Of a DNA stretch of 64,000 nt, positions 43,755 to 53,900 are shown one piece after another; position 1 is the stretch's first letter, and the number at the start of each line of letters is the position of its first letter. Location of the stretch: positions 1-64,000 of the forward strand of contig JAITSS010000069.1 in assembly GCA_031287565.1 (NCBI GenBank), given 5' to 3'. The position numbers were made by a program, and so were the translations under genes. Source of the stretch: Desulfobulbaceae bacterium. GTDB lineage: Bacteria; Desulfobacterota; Desulfobulbia; Desulfobulbales; Desulfocapsaceae. The notes beneath the pieces are model-generated. The model ran no database searches and was not told the origin of the DNA. It saw only the letters and a list, made by a program, of their open reading frames with translations.

Positions 43755-44083
43755 GGCAAATCCTTTGCTGTTTTCTTTTCCCTGACGCGCCAATTTTGTG
43801 TTGCGCGTCGTTTGTGCATAAACCGCGCTACTGATCACCAAGCGAAAGCATTAAACCGGATAGGCGGTCTCCCAGGAAGCGCCGATTCTTTCTTCCACCG
43901 CCTGCCTGGCGGCAGACAGGTTCGGCTGTCGGGGCACGGCGCGCCGCGCCCTGGCTCACCAGGGTGAACGAATAAATCAGCGTTTTCCTGGCGCTCAACG
44001 AAACGTGAATTTTTGAGGTTCCCTATGGATGCTACAAACATCGCGCCCCTCATCCGGAGACGAGGAACAGCGGACAGAATCCA
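43755..44083. other. Gap between the two flagellar gene groups
   Basis: About 330 bases without a credible gene. It holds an imperfect CCTGCCTG/CAGACAGG palindrome near 43902-43921 and a member of the GTAGGG/GGCGCGCC palindrome family at 43932-43951. I could not find convincing sigma-54 or sigma-28 promoter elements for flgF. Confidence 0.5.
43932..43951. repeat. Variant of the GGCGCGCC-centred palindrome
   Basis: GGGCACGGCG followed by CGCCGCGCCC, one mismatch from a perfect 20-bp palindrome. It shares the GGCGCGCC core with the copies at 13932 and 14225. Confidence 0.6.
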
Positions 44084-44539
44084 TCAATGATATATCGGCA
44101 TTTCCGCCGCGTTCTTTAGACCGCTTTCGCCGCCATGCCGCCGTTCGGCCAAACGGGCCAGGGCCACCAGTTGTTCGGCTTCCTGACGGGATAATGACAA
44201 TCCTTCGGCCAGTTGCCCGGCCTCGACGCCGCAGGCGATCAGCGAGCTGGCGTAGCGGTAGCGCTCCGGCGGCTGGGTTTTGAAAAATTTCCGGTTTTCG
44301 CCGTGCGTCTGGCGCAAACGCTGGGAAATCTCCGCCGCGCCGAAGGCGTTGGCAAAGCGTTTGGCCTCGCGTTGTTCCTGGCGCAGTTCACGCAGACCAG
44401 CCTGCGCCCGCGACAGCTCGCGTTCGGTCTGGTCAAGTTTTTGGCGCAGGTTGCGACGGCTCTTTTCGTACAGCAACACGGCGCAGGTCAGGGTCAGGGG
44501 CAGAATAGTCAACGAGGCGACAGAGAATACGGCGTGCAT
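44084..44539 (-). CDS. Membrane-anchored coiled-coil protein, DUF2802-like, flagellar cluster
   Basis: 151 residues. An N-terminal membrane helix (about 4-23) is followed by a long coiled coil (about 26-75, heptads of Leu in RRNLRQKLDQTERELSRAQAGLRELR) and a short C-terminal helical domain (about 95-135: YASSLIACGVEAGQLAEGLSLSRQEAEQLVALARLAE) resembling DUF2802 proteins encoded next to fliA and flagellar genes in many proteobacteria. The exact role is unknown. It lies 12 bases after fliA and is the last gene of the flhB-to-fliA group. Confidence 0.72.
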   Translation of the reverse strand: MHAVFSVASLTILPLTLTCAVLLYEKSRRNLRQKLDQTERELSRAQAGLRELRQEQREAKRFANAFGAAEISQRLRQTHGENRKFFKTQPPERYRYASSLIACGVEAGQLAEGLSLSRQEAEQLVALARLAERRHGGESGLKNAAEMPIYH

Positions 44540-44551
44540 GACGGCTCCTGT

Positions 44552-45289
44552 TCAGTATGGGGTGATTTGATTGCGCACCTTGTTTTTCAGCTTGATTAAG
44601 GCTTGGCTATGCAATTGTGATACCCGACCTTCCGACAATCCCATGACTTCGGCGATTTCTTTCTGAGTCAGCTCTTCATAATAGAGCAGAGAAATCACCT
44701 GCCGCTCTTTTTCATTCAGCGATTCCAGCACTTCGGCGATGACCCGCGTCAGCTCCTCGGCTTCCAGACGGTGTCCGGGCGCATGAAAAGGATTGGTGGT
44801 TTCCAGTTGGTCGAGAAAGGTCGCGCCCTCTTCGGAGTGGTCGAGGGTTTCATGTAAACTGACGCAACCGAGGTGGCTGACCTGCGCCAGTTGCGATTGG
44901 TATTCGTCAAGGCTGAGTTCCAGCTCTTCCGCCACCTCGTAGTCATCCGGGTCGCGGCCAAGCCGGTTTTCCAAGTCGGAAATCGCCCGGCTGATTTTCG
45001 TGTATTTGTCGCGCAGGGTGCGGGAAAACCAATCAAGTTTGCGCATTTCATCCAAAATCGCGCCCCGGATGCGGTGTTCGGCGAAGGTCTTAAACTGGAT
45101 GTTTTTCGTCGCGTCGAATTTGTTGGCGGCGTCGATTAAGCCGACCATGGCGGCGCTTTTCATGTCGTCGCGGTTCATAAAGGCGGGCACTTGCGTCATC
45201 ATGCGGCCAACCAGAATATCGGCCATATACATGTGTTCGCGGATCAAACGCGATTTGTCGTCCGATGCCGGTGGTTGCGGATAGAGCAT
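44552..45289 (-). CDS. fliA: RNA polymerase sigma factor FliA (sigma-28)
   Basis: 245 residues from this start. Region 2 reads AAMVGLIDAANKFDATKNIQFKTFAEHRIRGAILDEMRKLDW, with the RIRGAI...DEMR hallmark of FliA. Region 3 follows (RDKYTKISRAISDLENRLGRDP), and region 4 reads LNEKERQVISLLYYEELTQKEIAEVMGLSEGRVSQLHSQALIKLK. It directs late flagellar genes such as flagellin. I chose ATG 45289, with GGGAG just upstream, over 45307, which would overlap flhG by 17 bases. It follows flhG at once. Confidence 0.95.
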   Translation of the reverse strand: MLYPQPPASDDKSRLIREHMYMADILVGRMMTQVPAFMNRDDMKSAAMVGLIDAANKFDATKNIQFKTFAEHRIRGAILDEMRKLDWFSRTLRDKYTKISRAISDLENRLGRDPDDYEVAEELELSLDEYQSQLAQVSHLGCVSLHETLDHSEEGATFLDQLETTNPFHAPGHRLEAEELTRVIAEVLESLNEKERQVISLLYYEELTQKEIAEVMGLSEGRVSQLHSQALIKLKNKVRNQITPY

Positions 45290-45290
45290 G

Positions 45291-46199
45291 TCAGACTCCC
45301 GTGCCAAAATGCAACAATTTTTTCCAGAAAAACTGCAATCCGCCCTTCGGTTCCGGGCTGATTGGCTCCAGACAGAGGCGGGCGGCCAGATTGGCGAAGG
45401 CGATGGCGCTTTTGGCGTGCGGATAGAGTTCGCTTATCACGCGCTGGCGGCGAATCGCTTCAATCAACTGCCGGTCGTGCGGAATTGAGCCTAAAAAATC
45501 GAGTGACACGTCAAGATAGCGGCTGGCGACCATGGTCAATTTTTTGAACACGGTCAGGGCGTCGCCATCTTTTGACACCTGGTTGACCACCAGGTTGAAA
45601 TGCTTTTCGTGGTATTGCGTTGATAACAGCTTCATCAAGGCGTAAGCATCGGTAATGGCCGTCGGGTCTGGCGTGGTCATGACGATGATTTCCTGCGCCG
45701 CCGTGTTGAAATAGGTGACGTTTTCGGAAATGCCCGCCTCGGTGTCGATGAGGAGAAAATCAAAGGTCATCTGCAACGAATCGAGGGCGTCGAGCAGGCG
45801 AATCTTCTGCTGGCTGTCGAGATGTGTCACCTGCTGGATGCCGGAACCGGCGGGCAGAATTTTGATGCCTAAAGGCCCGTCGGCGAGAATGGCGGCGAGT
45901 TCCTGTTCGCCCGCGAAGAAATGGGACAGATTGTACGAAGGCGCGAGGCCGAACATAACATCGATGTTGGCCAGGCCCAGGTCGGCGTCGAGAATCAGCA
46001 CCCGTTTGCCTAAAAGCGCCAGATTGTAGGCCAGATTGGCGGTGAGCGCGGTTTTGCCGACGCCGCCTTTGCCGCCGGTGATCGCATAAACGGCGGTGCC
46101 CGTTTCGGCCAGAGCGCCGCCGCTCATGGCCCCCATGTCCGGGGCGTTGATGGCCCGCAGGGTATCGGCCTGATCGTTGGTGCGGCGTGGACTAGACAT
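45291..46199 (-). CDS. flhG: Flagellar number regulator FlhG/FleN (MinD-like ATPase)
   Basis: 302 residues. The deviant Walker A is ITGGKGGVGKTALTANLAYNLALLGKRVLILDADLGLANIDVMFGLAPSYNLSHF (about 40-94), typical of FlhG. Further motifs are DFLLIDTEAGISENV (about 147-161) and MTTPDPTAITDAYALMKLL (about 173-191). It limits flagellar number and works with FlhF, encoded just upstream with an 8-base overlap. No N-terminal activator helix of the DQAxxLR kind is obvious except DQADTLRAI at 9-17, which fits that consensus and would stimulate the FlhF GTPase. Confidence 0.94.
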   Translation of the reverse strand: MSSPRRTNDQADTLRAINAPDMGAMSGGALAETGTAVYAITGGKGGVGKTALTANLAYNLALLGKRVLILDADLGLANIDVMFGLAPSYNLSHFFAGEQELAAILADGPLGIKILPAGSGIQQVTHLDSQQKIRLLDALDSLQMTFDFLLIDTEAGISENVTYFNTAAQEIIVMTTPDPTAITDAYALMKLLSTQYHEKHFNLVVNQVSKDGDALTVFKKLTMVASRYLDVSLDFLGSIPHDRQLIEAIRRQRVISELYPHAKSAIAFANLAARLCLEPISPEPKGGLQFFWKKLLHFGTGV

Positions 46200-47691
46200 G
46201 GCGCGCGGCTCCTTCGGACAAAATCAATTCGGCGACTAGGCGGCGGTCGATTTCCAGCAAATCTTCCGGCACTCGCTGGCCGTTGGTGAGAAATGACAGC
46301 GGCTGGGCGTTATGAATCTGGACGTTTAAGAGGGTGCCCAGATTCGAGCACTCATCAATCTTGGTGAAAATGGCGCGCTCGACCGCCAGCGGCGCGAAGG
46401 CGTTTAGGCTGTGCAATAACTCGTTTTCGCGGGTGGTCGCCGACAAGACCAGATGTTTTTCAATGGCCGGGGCGGCGGTGAAAAACTGGCCCAATTCGGC
46501 CACCGCTTCGGCGTTTTGCGGGCTGTGGCCGGAGGTATCAATGAGGATCAGGGCGGCGTCGCGGTGCTTGTCCAGGCAAGCGGCCAAGTGTTCCGGGTCG
46601 ATGACCACCTCGACCGGCAGGCGCATGATTTCGCCGTAGACCTTCAGTTGTTCAACGGCGGCGATGCGATAGGTATCAATGGTGATCAGGGCCAGCTTGC
46701 CGGAATGGCGGGCCATGTACCAGGCCGCCAGCTTGGCGATGGTCGTGGTTTTGCCAACGCCGGTCGGGCCGACCAGGGCGATGCGCCGCTGTTCGTTAGG
46801 ATTGGAAAAATCGGGCGGCGCCACCGAGATGAAATTTTGCACCGCTTCGATCAGACAGGCGCGCGCCGCCAGCGGGTCGTCCTCCGATGCTTTGGTGAGA
46901 CGCCCGGCGGCGTAGCGGGCCAGGCTTTCGGCGGTCGCCGTTTCGATGCCGCATTGGCGCAGGTAGGCGAGAAGGCGCGGCGGCGGCGGCAAGACCGGCG
47001 CTGCCGTTCGCGCTTCGACAGGCTGGCCATGAACGGGTGCGGCACGCTCGTCACGAATCGTCTTTTCTCCGTTTGCGCCGCCTTTGCGCCGCGCGCTTTT
47101 GCTGGCTGTGGTCGCTTCCTTGTCCAGCGGTTTTGCCGCGTTCGCGCCGCCTTTGCCGCCGCGCTTTCTGACAACAGGTTTGGCCTCCGGCGTCGGCGTC
47201 GCTTCAGTCGCCGCGTCGTTTTGGGCGGCCACCGCCAATTCGTCAAACAGAAGGCGCATCTCTGGCTGAATCGCCGTTGGCTTCGGTTTGAGCGCTGATT
47301 CAGACGATGATTTGCTTGAGGCCACCGCCAACGAAACGTCCGGATTTTTCTCCGATGCCGATAATTCCGCGAGCAGATCATCATCGGCGCCGATGGTGAA
47401 GTCGAGTCGCCCGCCGCTGGCCTGGTCGTTCGCCTGGATGCCGCGTGATTTTTTCTTCGGCATCGGCCCGCCGCCGGTGAGCAGTCCGCGTTCATCTGGC
47501 GTCACCGCCTGGCCGCCGCCAGCCGGGCCGTCGATGGCCGCTGTGATTTCCAAAATTGGTTTTCCGAGCAAACCCAAAGGGCCGTCGCGCCGTGTGCGCG
47601 TTGATAAAATCAGCGCGTCCGGGCCGAGTTCTTCGCGGATGCGCTTGAGACCGGTGGTCATATCGGGGGCTTCGTAAATTTTCACTTGCAT
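46192..47691 (-). CDS. flhF: Flagellar biosynthesis GTPase FlhF
   Basis: 499 residues. The N-terminus MQVKIYEAPDMTTGLKRIREELGPDALILSTR is typical of FlhF. A long Ala/Lys/Pro-rich linker (about 70-235) leads to the SRP-type NG domain: ALVGPTGVGKTTTIAKLAAWYMARHSGKLALITIDTYRIAAVEQL (about 302-346), ILIDTSGHSP (about 381-390) and FTKIDECSNLGTLLNV (about 440-455). It sets the position of the flagellum at the pole. It overlaps flhA upstream by one base and flhG downstream by eight bases. Confidence 0.95.
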   Translation of the reverse strand: MQVKIYEAPDMTTGLKRIREELGPDALILSTRTRRDGPLGLLGKPILEITAAIDGPAGGGQAVTPDERGLLTGGGPMPKKKSRGIQANDQASGGRLDFTIGADDDLLAELSASEKNPDVSLAVASSKSSSESALKPKPTAIQPEMRLLFDELAVAAQNDAATEATPTPEAKPVVRKRGGKGGANAAKPLDKEATTASKSARRKGGANGEKTIRDERAAPVHGQPVEARTAAPVLPPPPRLLAYLRQCGIETATAESLARYAAGRLTKASEDDPLAARACLIEAVQNFISVAPPDFSNPNEQRRIALVGPTGVGKTTTIAKLAAWYMARHSGKLALITIDTYRIAAVEQLKVYGEIMRLPVEVVIDPEHLAACLDKHRDAALILIDTSGHSPQNAEAVAELGQFFTAAPAIEKHLVLSATTRENELLHSLNAFAPLAVERAIFTKIDECSNLGTLLNVQIHNAQPLSFLTNGQRVPEDLLEIDRRLVAELILSEGAARHV

Positions 47692-49784
47692 CAGAGCGTC
47701 ACCGTGGCCAAGGAGCGGATTTTCAGGTTCGGGGCAATCTCATTATGCGATAAAACGAAGAGACTGGGGAAGTAGCGTTCAGTCAGACTGCGCACATGCG
47801 GACGAATCTGCGGCGCGGCTAAAAGCACCGGCTTTTGCCCGCCTTCAAACAGCGGCAATCCCTGGCCGATGGAATCGAGAATATTCTGGGCAAGTTTCGG
47901 GTCGATTGACAGATAGCTACCGGTTTCCTTGTGCTGCACGGCGGCGGCGATGGCGTCTTCCACCGGTTTCGATAAGGTCAGAAGCGGAATCACGCCGTCC
48001 ACCGCCAGTTGCAGGCTGATGGCGCGCGCCAGCGCATGACGGACATATTCGGTGAGGACTTCCGGGTCGCGGGTCATCGGCGCCCAGTCGGCCATGGTTT
48101 CGAGAATCGTGCGCAGGTCGCGAATCGGAATTCCTTCCTTTAAGAGCCGCTGCAACACCCGCATCACCGTGCCCAAAGCCAGGATGCCGGGCACTAAATC
48201 CTCCACGAGTTTCGGGTAGGTTTTGCCAAGATTTTCGATCAGTTGCTGGGTTTCCTGGCGGCCAACCAATTCATCGGCATGCTGTTTGATCACCTCGCTG
48301 ATGTGGGTGGCCATGACGGTCGCGGCGTCAACCACGGTGTAACCGGCGATCTGCGCCCGTTCCTTCTTGTCTTCGGTGATCCAGATGGCGGGCAGGCCGA
48401 AGGCCGGTTCGGTGGTGGCGACGCCCTTGATTTTTTCCGTGACCATGCCAGGGTCCATGGCCATGTAATGGCCGGGCAGAATTTCTGAATCGGCGAGCCG
48501 CACGCCTTTCAGGGAAAAGGCGTATTGATTCGGCGAAAGTTGCAGATTGTCTTTGATATGCACCGGCGGCACGATGAAGCCCATCGTCTGGGCGAATTGC
48601 CGACGAATTGCCTGGATGCGCCTGAGCAGCTCGCCATCCTGGTTGGCGTCAACATAGGGAATCAGACCGTAGCCGACTTCGAGCTGCAACAGGTCAACGG
48701 TGAGCATCCGCTCATAATTTTCTTCCGGCGCGACTGGCGCTTCCTCTGGGATCGCCATCTCTGGCGCGACGACCGCTTCTTTTTGCTGCTTCTGATAGAT
48801 ATGCAAAGCCATCATGCCAACGCCAATCGACAACACGGCGAACGGGAAAAAGGGCATTCCGGGGATGAAGGAAAAGAGCAGCACCATCACCGACACGACG
48901 AACAAAGCCACCGCGCTCTGCGAAAATTGCTTTTGCAGATCGCTGCCGAAATCCTTTTCGCCGGCGGCCCGCGTCACCAGCATGGCGGCGGCGGTCGAGA
49001 TGATTAAGGCGGGAATCTGGCCGACCAGGCCGTCGCCGACGGTTAAAATGGTGTAGTTGGCGGCGGCCTCGGCGATTGGCATCCCATTTTGCACGACGCC
49101 GATGACGAATCCGGCGCCGATATTGACCAGGGTGATGATAATGCCGGCAATGGCGTCGCCCTTGACAAATTTGGAAGCGCCGTCCATCGCCCCATGAAAG
49201 GCCGATTCTCCGGCGATTTCCTCGCGGCGGCGGCGGGCGGTTTTTTCGTCGATCAGCCCGGCGTTCAGGTCGGCGTCGATGGCCATTTGCTTGCCAGGCA
49301 TGGCGTCAAGGGTAAAGCGGGCGGCGACTTCGGCGACGCGGCCCGCGCCCTTGGTGATAACCATGAAATTGATCAGCACCAGGATGCAGAAAATAACCAC
49401 GCCCACCACATAGTTACCGCCGACAACGAATTGGCCGAAGGCTTGGATGATATGTCCGGCGGCGTCCGGCCCCTGGTCGCCATGCAGAAGAATCAGCCGC
49501 GTCGAGGCGACGTTTAAGGCCAGGCGGAACAGGGTGGTGGTGAGCAGAAGCGCCGGGAAAATTGAGAATTCGGCGGCCTTGACCGTGTAGATGCTGATGA
49601 TCAGGATGAGCAACGAAACGCTGATGTTAATAGCCAGAAAAAAATCGAGCAGAATTGACGGCAGCGGGATGATCATGACCAGGAGAATCGACACCAAGCC
49701 AAAGGCGGCCATGATGTCGCTGCGGGTGCCGAGCGCCTTGATGTTGTCTTTGGTGATGAGTTGCCGCGCCGCCGCCAGTTCCAT
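47691..49784 (-). CDS. flhA: Flagellar export gate protein FlhA
   Basis: 697 residues, full length. The N-terminal half has about eight membrane helices; the conserved FHIPEP-type segment is GRVAEVAARFTLDAMPGKQMAIDADLNAGLIDEKTARRRR (about 144-183). The cytoplasmic domain (about 350-697) includes VGYGLIPYVD, IRRQFAQTMGFIVPPVHI and LVEDLVPGILALGTVMRVLQRLLKEGIPIRDLRTILETMADW. It forms the nonamer gate of the flagellar type III export apparatus. It starts six bases after flhB. Confidence 0.97.
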   Translation of the reverse strand: MELAAARQLITKDNIKALGTRSDIMAAFGLVSILLVMIIPLPSILLDFFLAINISVSLLILIISIYTVKAAEFSIFPALLLTTTLFRLALNVASTRLILLHGDQGPDAAGHIIQAFGQFVVGGNYVVGVVIFCILVLINFMVITKGAGRVAEVAARFTLDAMPGKQMAIDADLNAGLIDEKTARRRREEIAGESAFHGAMDGASKFVKGDAIAGIIITLVNIGAGFVIGVVQNGMPIAEAAANYTILTVGDGLVGQIPALIISTAAAMLVTRAAGEKDFGSDLQKQFSQSAVALFVVSVMVLLFSFIPGMPFFPFAVLSIGVGMMALHIYQKQQKEAVVAPEMAIPEEAPVAPEENYERMLTVDLLQLEVGYGLIPYVDANQDGELLRRIQAIRRQFAQTMGFIVPPVHIKDNLQLSPNQYAFSLKGVRLADSEILPGHYMAMDPGMVTEKIKGVATTEPAFGLPAIWITEDKKERAQIAGYTVVDAATVMATHISEVIKQHADELVGRQETQQLIENLGKTYPKLVEDLVPGILALGTVMRVLQRLLKEGIPIRDLRTILETMADWAPMTRDPEVLTEYVRHALARAISLQLAVDGVIPLLTLSKPVEDAIAAAVQHKETGSYLSIDPKLAQNILDSIGQGLPLFEGGQKPVLLAAPQIRPHVRSLTERYFPSLFVLSHNEIAPNLKIRSLATVTL

Positions 49785-49790
49785 AGAAAA

Positions 49791-50858
49791 TTATTCCACC
49801 GTGATTCCTTTTAAGCTGTAGACGTGGGCCAGGATTTCGGCCACGGCCTTGAACATTTCTTCCGGGATGGTCGCCCCAAGATCAAGTTTATGCAAGTATC
49901 GCGCCACCGGCGGATTTTCAACAATCGGCACTTGATTTTCTCTGGCGACTTCTTTGATTTTTTCAGCCAGAATATCCATGCCCTTGGCGATGACCGTCGG
50001 CGCGGCCATTTCGTCGGGCTTATAACGAATGGCCACCGCGTAGTGGGTCGGGTTAGTGATGACCACATCGGCCTTCGGTACCTCGGCCATCATTCGTTTG
50101 CGGGCCATCGCCTGCTGAATCGAGCGAATCTGCGCTTTGATATGTGGGTCGCCCTCGGTCTCCTTGTATTCCTCCTTCACCTCCTGCTTGGTCATCTTCA
50201 TCTTTTCTTCCATTTCAAAACGGACGAAGAAAATGTCGATGGCGGCCAGGACGATCATGATCGCGCAGACCTTGGCCATGATCAGAATGGCGGTTTGCGC
50301 GAGATAGGAAACGGTCGCGCCGATTGAGGCGTCGATCAGGAGCAAAGCCTCGCCGAATCGGCCTTCGACGGTGGAAAAAGCCAGCCAGCCGATCAAAAGC
50401 ACCTTGGCCATTGATTTGACCACTTCAAGCAGCGAGCGTTTGGAAAAGAAACGCCCCATGCCGCTGATCGGATCGAGTTTTTTCAAATCGGGCATCAGCG
50501 GCGTCGCCGTCACCAGCCAGCCGATTTGCAGAAAGGTGGCGAAAAAGGCCACCAAAACGATGAAGCAAAAGAGCGGCGCCACGAGAATCGCCGAGCGGAG
50601 GACGAGAAAGACGAAGAGGTTGACGGTGGCGGCGTCGGCGCCGTTGAAACTGTCAATATTTTGAAAGATGTGGCGCAACAGGTCCAGCAGTCCATGCCAG
50701 AATGTCGGCATGTAGAAAATCCAGAACAGCAGGCCCATGGTGAAAATGGCCGCCGTCTGCGCCTCGCGGCTCTGCGCCACCTGCCCTTTTTTGCGAAAAT
50801 CGTCGCGCCGCTTGGATGTGGGGGACTCGGTGCGTTCGCCGCTCGATTCTTCCGCCAT
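49791..50858 (-). CDS. flhB: Flagellar export switch protein FlhB
   Basis: 355 residues. The N-terminus is EESSGERTESPTSKRRDDFRKKGQVAQSRE, followed by four membrane helices between about 30 and 210. A cytoplasmic domain has the autocleavage site NPTH at about 267-270 in ADVVITNPTHYAVAIRY. It switches export from rod/hook to filament subunits after self-cleavage. It is the first gene of the minus-strand flagellar group here; fliR, fliQ and fliP are not upstream, since the SNF2 gene ends 86 bases away. Confidence 0.96.
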   Translation of the reverse strand: MAEESSGERTESPTSKRRDDFRKKGQVAQSREAQTAAIFTMGLLFWIFYMPTFWHGLLDLLRHIFQNIDSFNGADAATVNLFVFLVLRSAILVAPLFCFIVLVAFFATFLQIGWLVTATPLMPDLKKLDPISGMGRFFSKRSLLEVVKSMAKVLLIGWLAFSTVEGRFGEALLLIDASIGATVSYLAQTAILIMAKVCAIMIVLAAIDIFFVRFEMEEKMKMTKQEVKEEYKETEGDPHIKAQIRSIQQAMARKRMMAEVPKADVVITNPTHYAVAIRYKPDEMAAPTVIAKGMDILAEKIKEVARENQVPIVENPPVARYLHKLDLGATIPEEMFKAVAEILAHVYSLKGITVE

Positions 50859-50944
50859 GCTGTATTTTCCGCCTGCTGGGGCCGCGCCAGTCGTTTCCCG
50901 CCATTGCAGCGGCGGGGACGCATCGTCAAACTTTTGTCATGCGT

Positions 50945-53900
50945 TCAAGCAAGAATCGGGCCGGGAATTGGATTCTTCTCGTCATCTTCGTTTTTGATCA
51001 AAGACAGCATCTCCCGCGCCGACAGTCGGGCCGGGGCGTCGCTGTCTTCAAGCAGGCTTTCGGCGAGGTCCCTTTTGACCGCGTGCAGATCGACGATTTT
51101 TTCTTCCACTGTGTCTTTGGCGACAATTTTATAGACTGTGACCGGGCGATTCTGGCCAATGCGATGCGCTCGGTCCGACGCCTGTTCCTCAACCGCCGGA
51201 TTCCACCACGGGTCCATGTGGACGACGTAATCGGCGGCGGTCAGATTGAGACCGACGCCGCCCGCTTTCAGGCTAATCAGAAAGCAATCGCCTTCGCCAG
51301 ACTGAAACGCTTGCACCCGCGCCGTCCGTTCAGCCGCCGGTGTGGCGCCGTCAAGATACTGATAACTGACGCCCATTTCCTGTAATCGCGCCCGCAGGAT
51401 TGTCAGATGGCCGACGAACTGGCTGAAGACCAAGGCGCGGTGGCCGCCGGCTTGCAATTCGGCCATGATCTCCGTAAACGCCTCAAGTTTGGCCGAGGGC
51501 GCGGGCCGGTCCTGGTTCAGCGCCAAGGCCGCGTTGCAGCAGGCCCGGCGCATTTTCACTAAAGCCGCGAAGATTTTTATGCGGTTGTCCTCACCGTTAT
51601 CCGTCGCCAGTTCCGTTACGGTTTGCCGACGAATCGCCTCGTATGCGGCGCGTTCCGCGTCTTTTAATTCAACCCGCAGGATGATTTCTGTTTTCGCGGG
51701 CAATTCGGTTAAAACCTGACTTTTCCTTCGTCTTAAGACAAATGGGGCGATCAGACGTTTCAGCCGACGTTTGGCGGCCAGGTCGCCTTGCCGTTCGATG
51801 GGCGCGGCGAAACGCTTGTTGAAGCGCTCAATCGAGCCGAGGTAGCCGGGGTTGATAAAGCGGAACAGATTCCATAACTCGCCGAGATTATTTTCAATCG
51901 GCGTTCCGGTGGTGACGACGCGGAAATCCGCCGTCAGTTTCATGGCGGCGGCGCTGCGTCTGGTGGCCATATTTTTAATCGCCTGGGCTTCATCAAGGAT
52001 TATTGTATGCCAGGTTTTTTTCGACAACATTTTGATTTCGTTCTGTAAAATCCCGTATGAAGCGACCAGAACATCACCGGCGGCCAGAGAGGCGACGGTT
52101 TTTTCTCGGTCGCCGTCGCGCAGTTCGAGGCACGAAAGCGAAGGCGCGAAGCGCGCGGCTTCGGCAAGCCAGTTGGCGCAGACCGAGGTCGGGGCGACGA
52201 CAAGAGCCGGGCCGCCTCGACGCCGCGCCAAGAGTAGGGCGAGAATCTGGATCGTTTTTCCAAGACCCATGTCGTCGGCCAGGCAGGCGCCAGCGCCCCA
52301 ATGGGCCAGGCGCATCAGCCAGTGATAGCCATCGATCTGGTAATCGCGCATATCTCCTTGAAAGGCGGCGGCAACTGGCGGGCTTAAGGTCTGCGACTCG
52401 TCGATTTTCGCCGCCCAGTCGCGCCATTTTCCCTGTTGGTCTGTGAAGGCGCCGACCTCTTCGGGCATACCCGTTAAAAGCGCCGCCGCCAGGGGAGGAA
52501 GCCGCGCCCCGTCTCCTTTTGGTTCGCTTAAGGCCAAGATATCGTCGAGGCGACGGCGGAAATTTTCGCTCAAGGCGATGATTTTTTTGTCGTTAACCGG
52601 GATGAACAGCCCGTCACGGGCGGCGGCCAGCTTCAACAACTCTTTTAACGTCAGAACCAAGTCTTCATCGACCACGCATTGGCCGGACAACTCAAACCAG
52701 TCGCCGACTCGCGCGGCCGCCATACTGACCGCTTGCGTCGGCAATTGAAAAACGCTTTTTTCACCGCCTTTCGGCCATTCGACGATAATATTTTTCCCCA
52801 GATTTTCTTGGTCATCAGTCCCGTCATCTTGCCGTAGCTGACTGATTTGTAAGAGGAATTCCATAGCTAGGCGGCTGTCGGCGACGTTCCAGCGATTGGC
52901 GGCGATCTGCTCGCCCTGGGCCAGGGCCGGACAGCGCCTGGCGAAGTTGGCTAGCAATTCGGCCTCCCGGCGTACATCGCGTTCAACCCGCGCCCTTTTC
53001 CCGTCGCGCAGGCCGAAGAGGTGAATGCCGCCAACGCCCGGCGCGCAGGAAACACCGCCCGCGCCCAAAGGTCGGCTTTGGGCTTCGAGCGTCAGGCCGT
53101 CGCCGTCCGGCTGAATCTGGATATACAGTTTGCTATCGGCGACCAGGTTGGCCAGGTCGGCGTTTTGCCCGGCGACATCGGAATGAACAGTGACGATTTT
53201 GGTTAGGCCGCCGACGATGTTCATCAGATTATCTTTGGCCGCCACCGGCGCGGTCAGTCCATTTTTTCCCAGAATTTGCGCCAGCCGCAGATGCTTTTCG
53301 CTGAAACGGGTGACGGAGAGGGCGCAGGCCGCTATCTCTTTGATTTCAATCGGATTATCAAAACCGAGGTCAGGAAACGGAGAGATGGTCAGGCGAAAAT
53401 CATTTTTGCCCGCGTCAATTCTGACCACCGGCTCGTCGGCGGTGATTTCGACGCGCTCGCCGCTGTTCGCCTTCAACACGAAGGGATGCCCGACCAGATT
53501 CCAGAGCATTTCATCCTCGTCGATCAGGTATTCCGCGCCGCCGTAGTAGCTGTTGCTGATACGGATCGCCTTGCTCGCTTTCGCGTCCAGCTCCGACGCT
53601 TCGGGGACATCGCCGTCTTTTAAGCGCTTCAACGAGACTGGCCGCCCTTTGGTCCAAGTCTGGCCTTTGGCGCTCTGAATCAACGGACGTATATCGTTTA
53701 TGCGCACTGATTTTTGACGCTTTTCCCAAGATAGCTCCCAAATCAGACGTTTCTCCGCCTGCTTTTCCGCCTCGCCCGCGCCGCAGATTTCCGCCAGAGC
53801 GGCGAACGAAAGCTCCCAAGCGGGTATTGGGCGGATGAGATTTTTCAGGGGATGGGCCGGTTCCGGCAAAGCGGCCAGGGCTTGCGCCCGCTCCGGCGCG

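Noticed and set aside
43755-44083. Sigma-54 or sigma-28 promoter for flgF
   Set aside because: No TGGCAC-N5-TTGCA or TAAA-N15-GCCGATAA pattern could be found on the minus strand.
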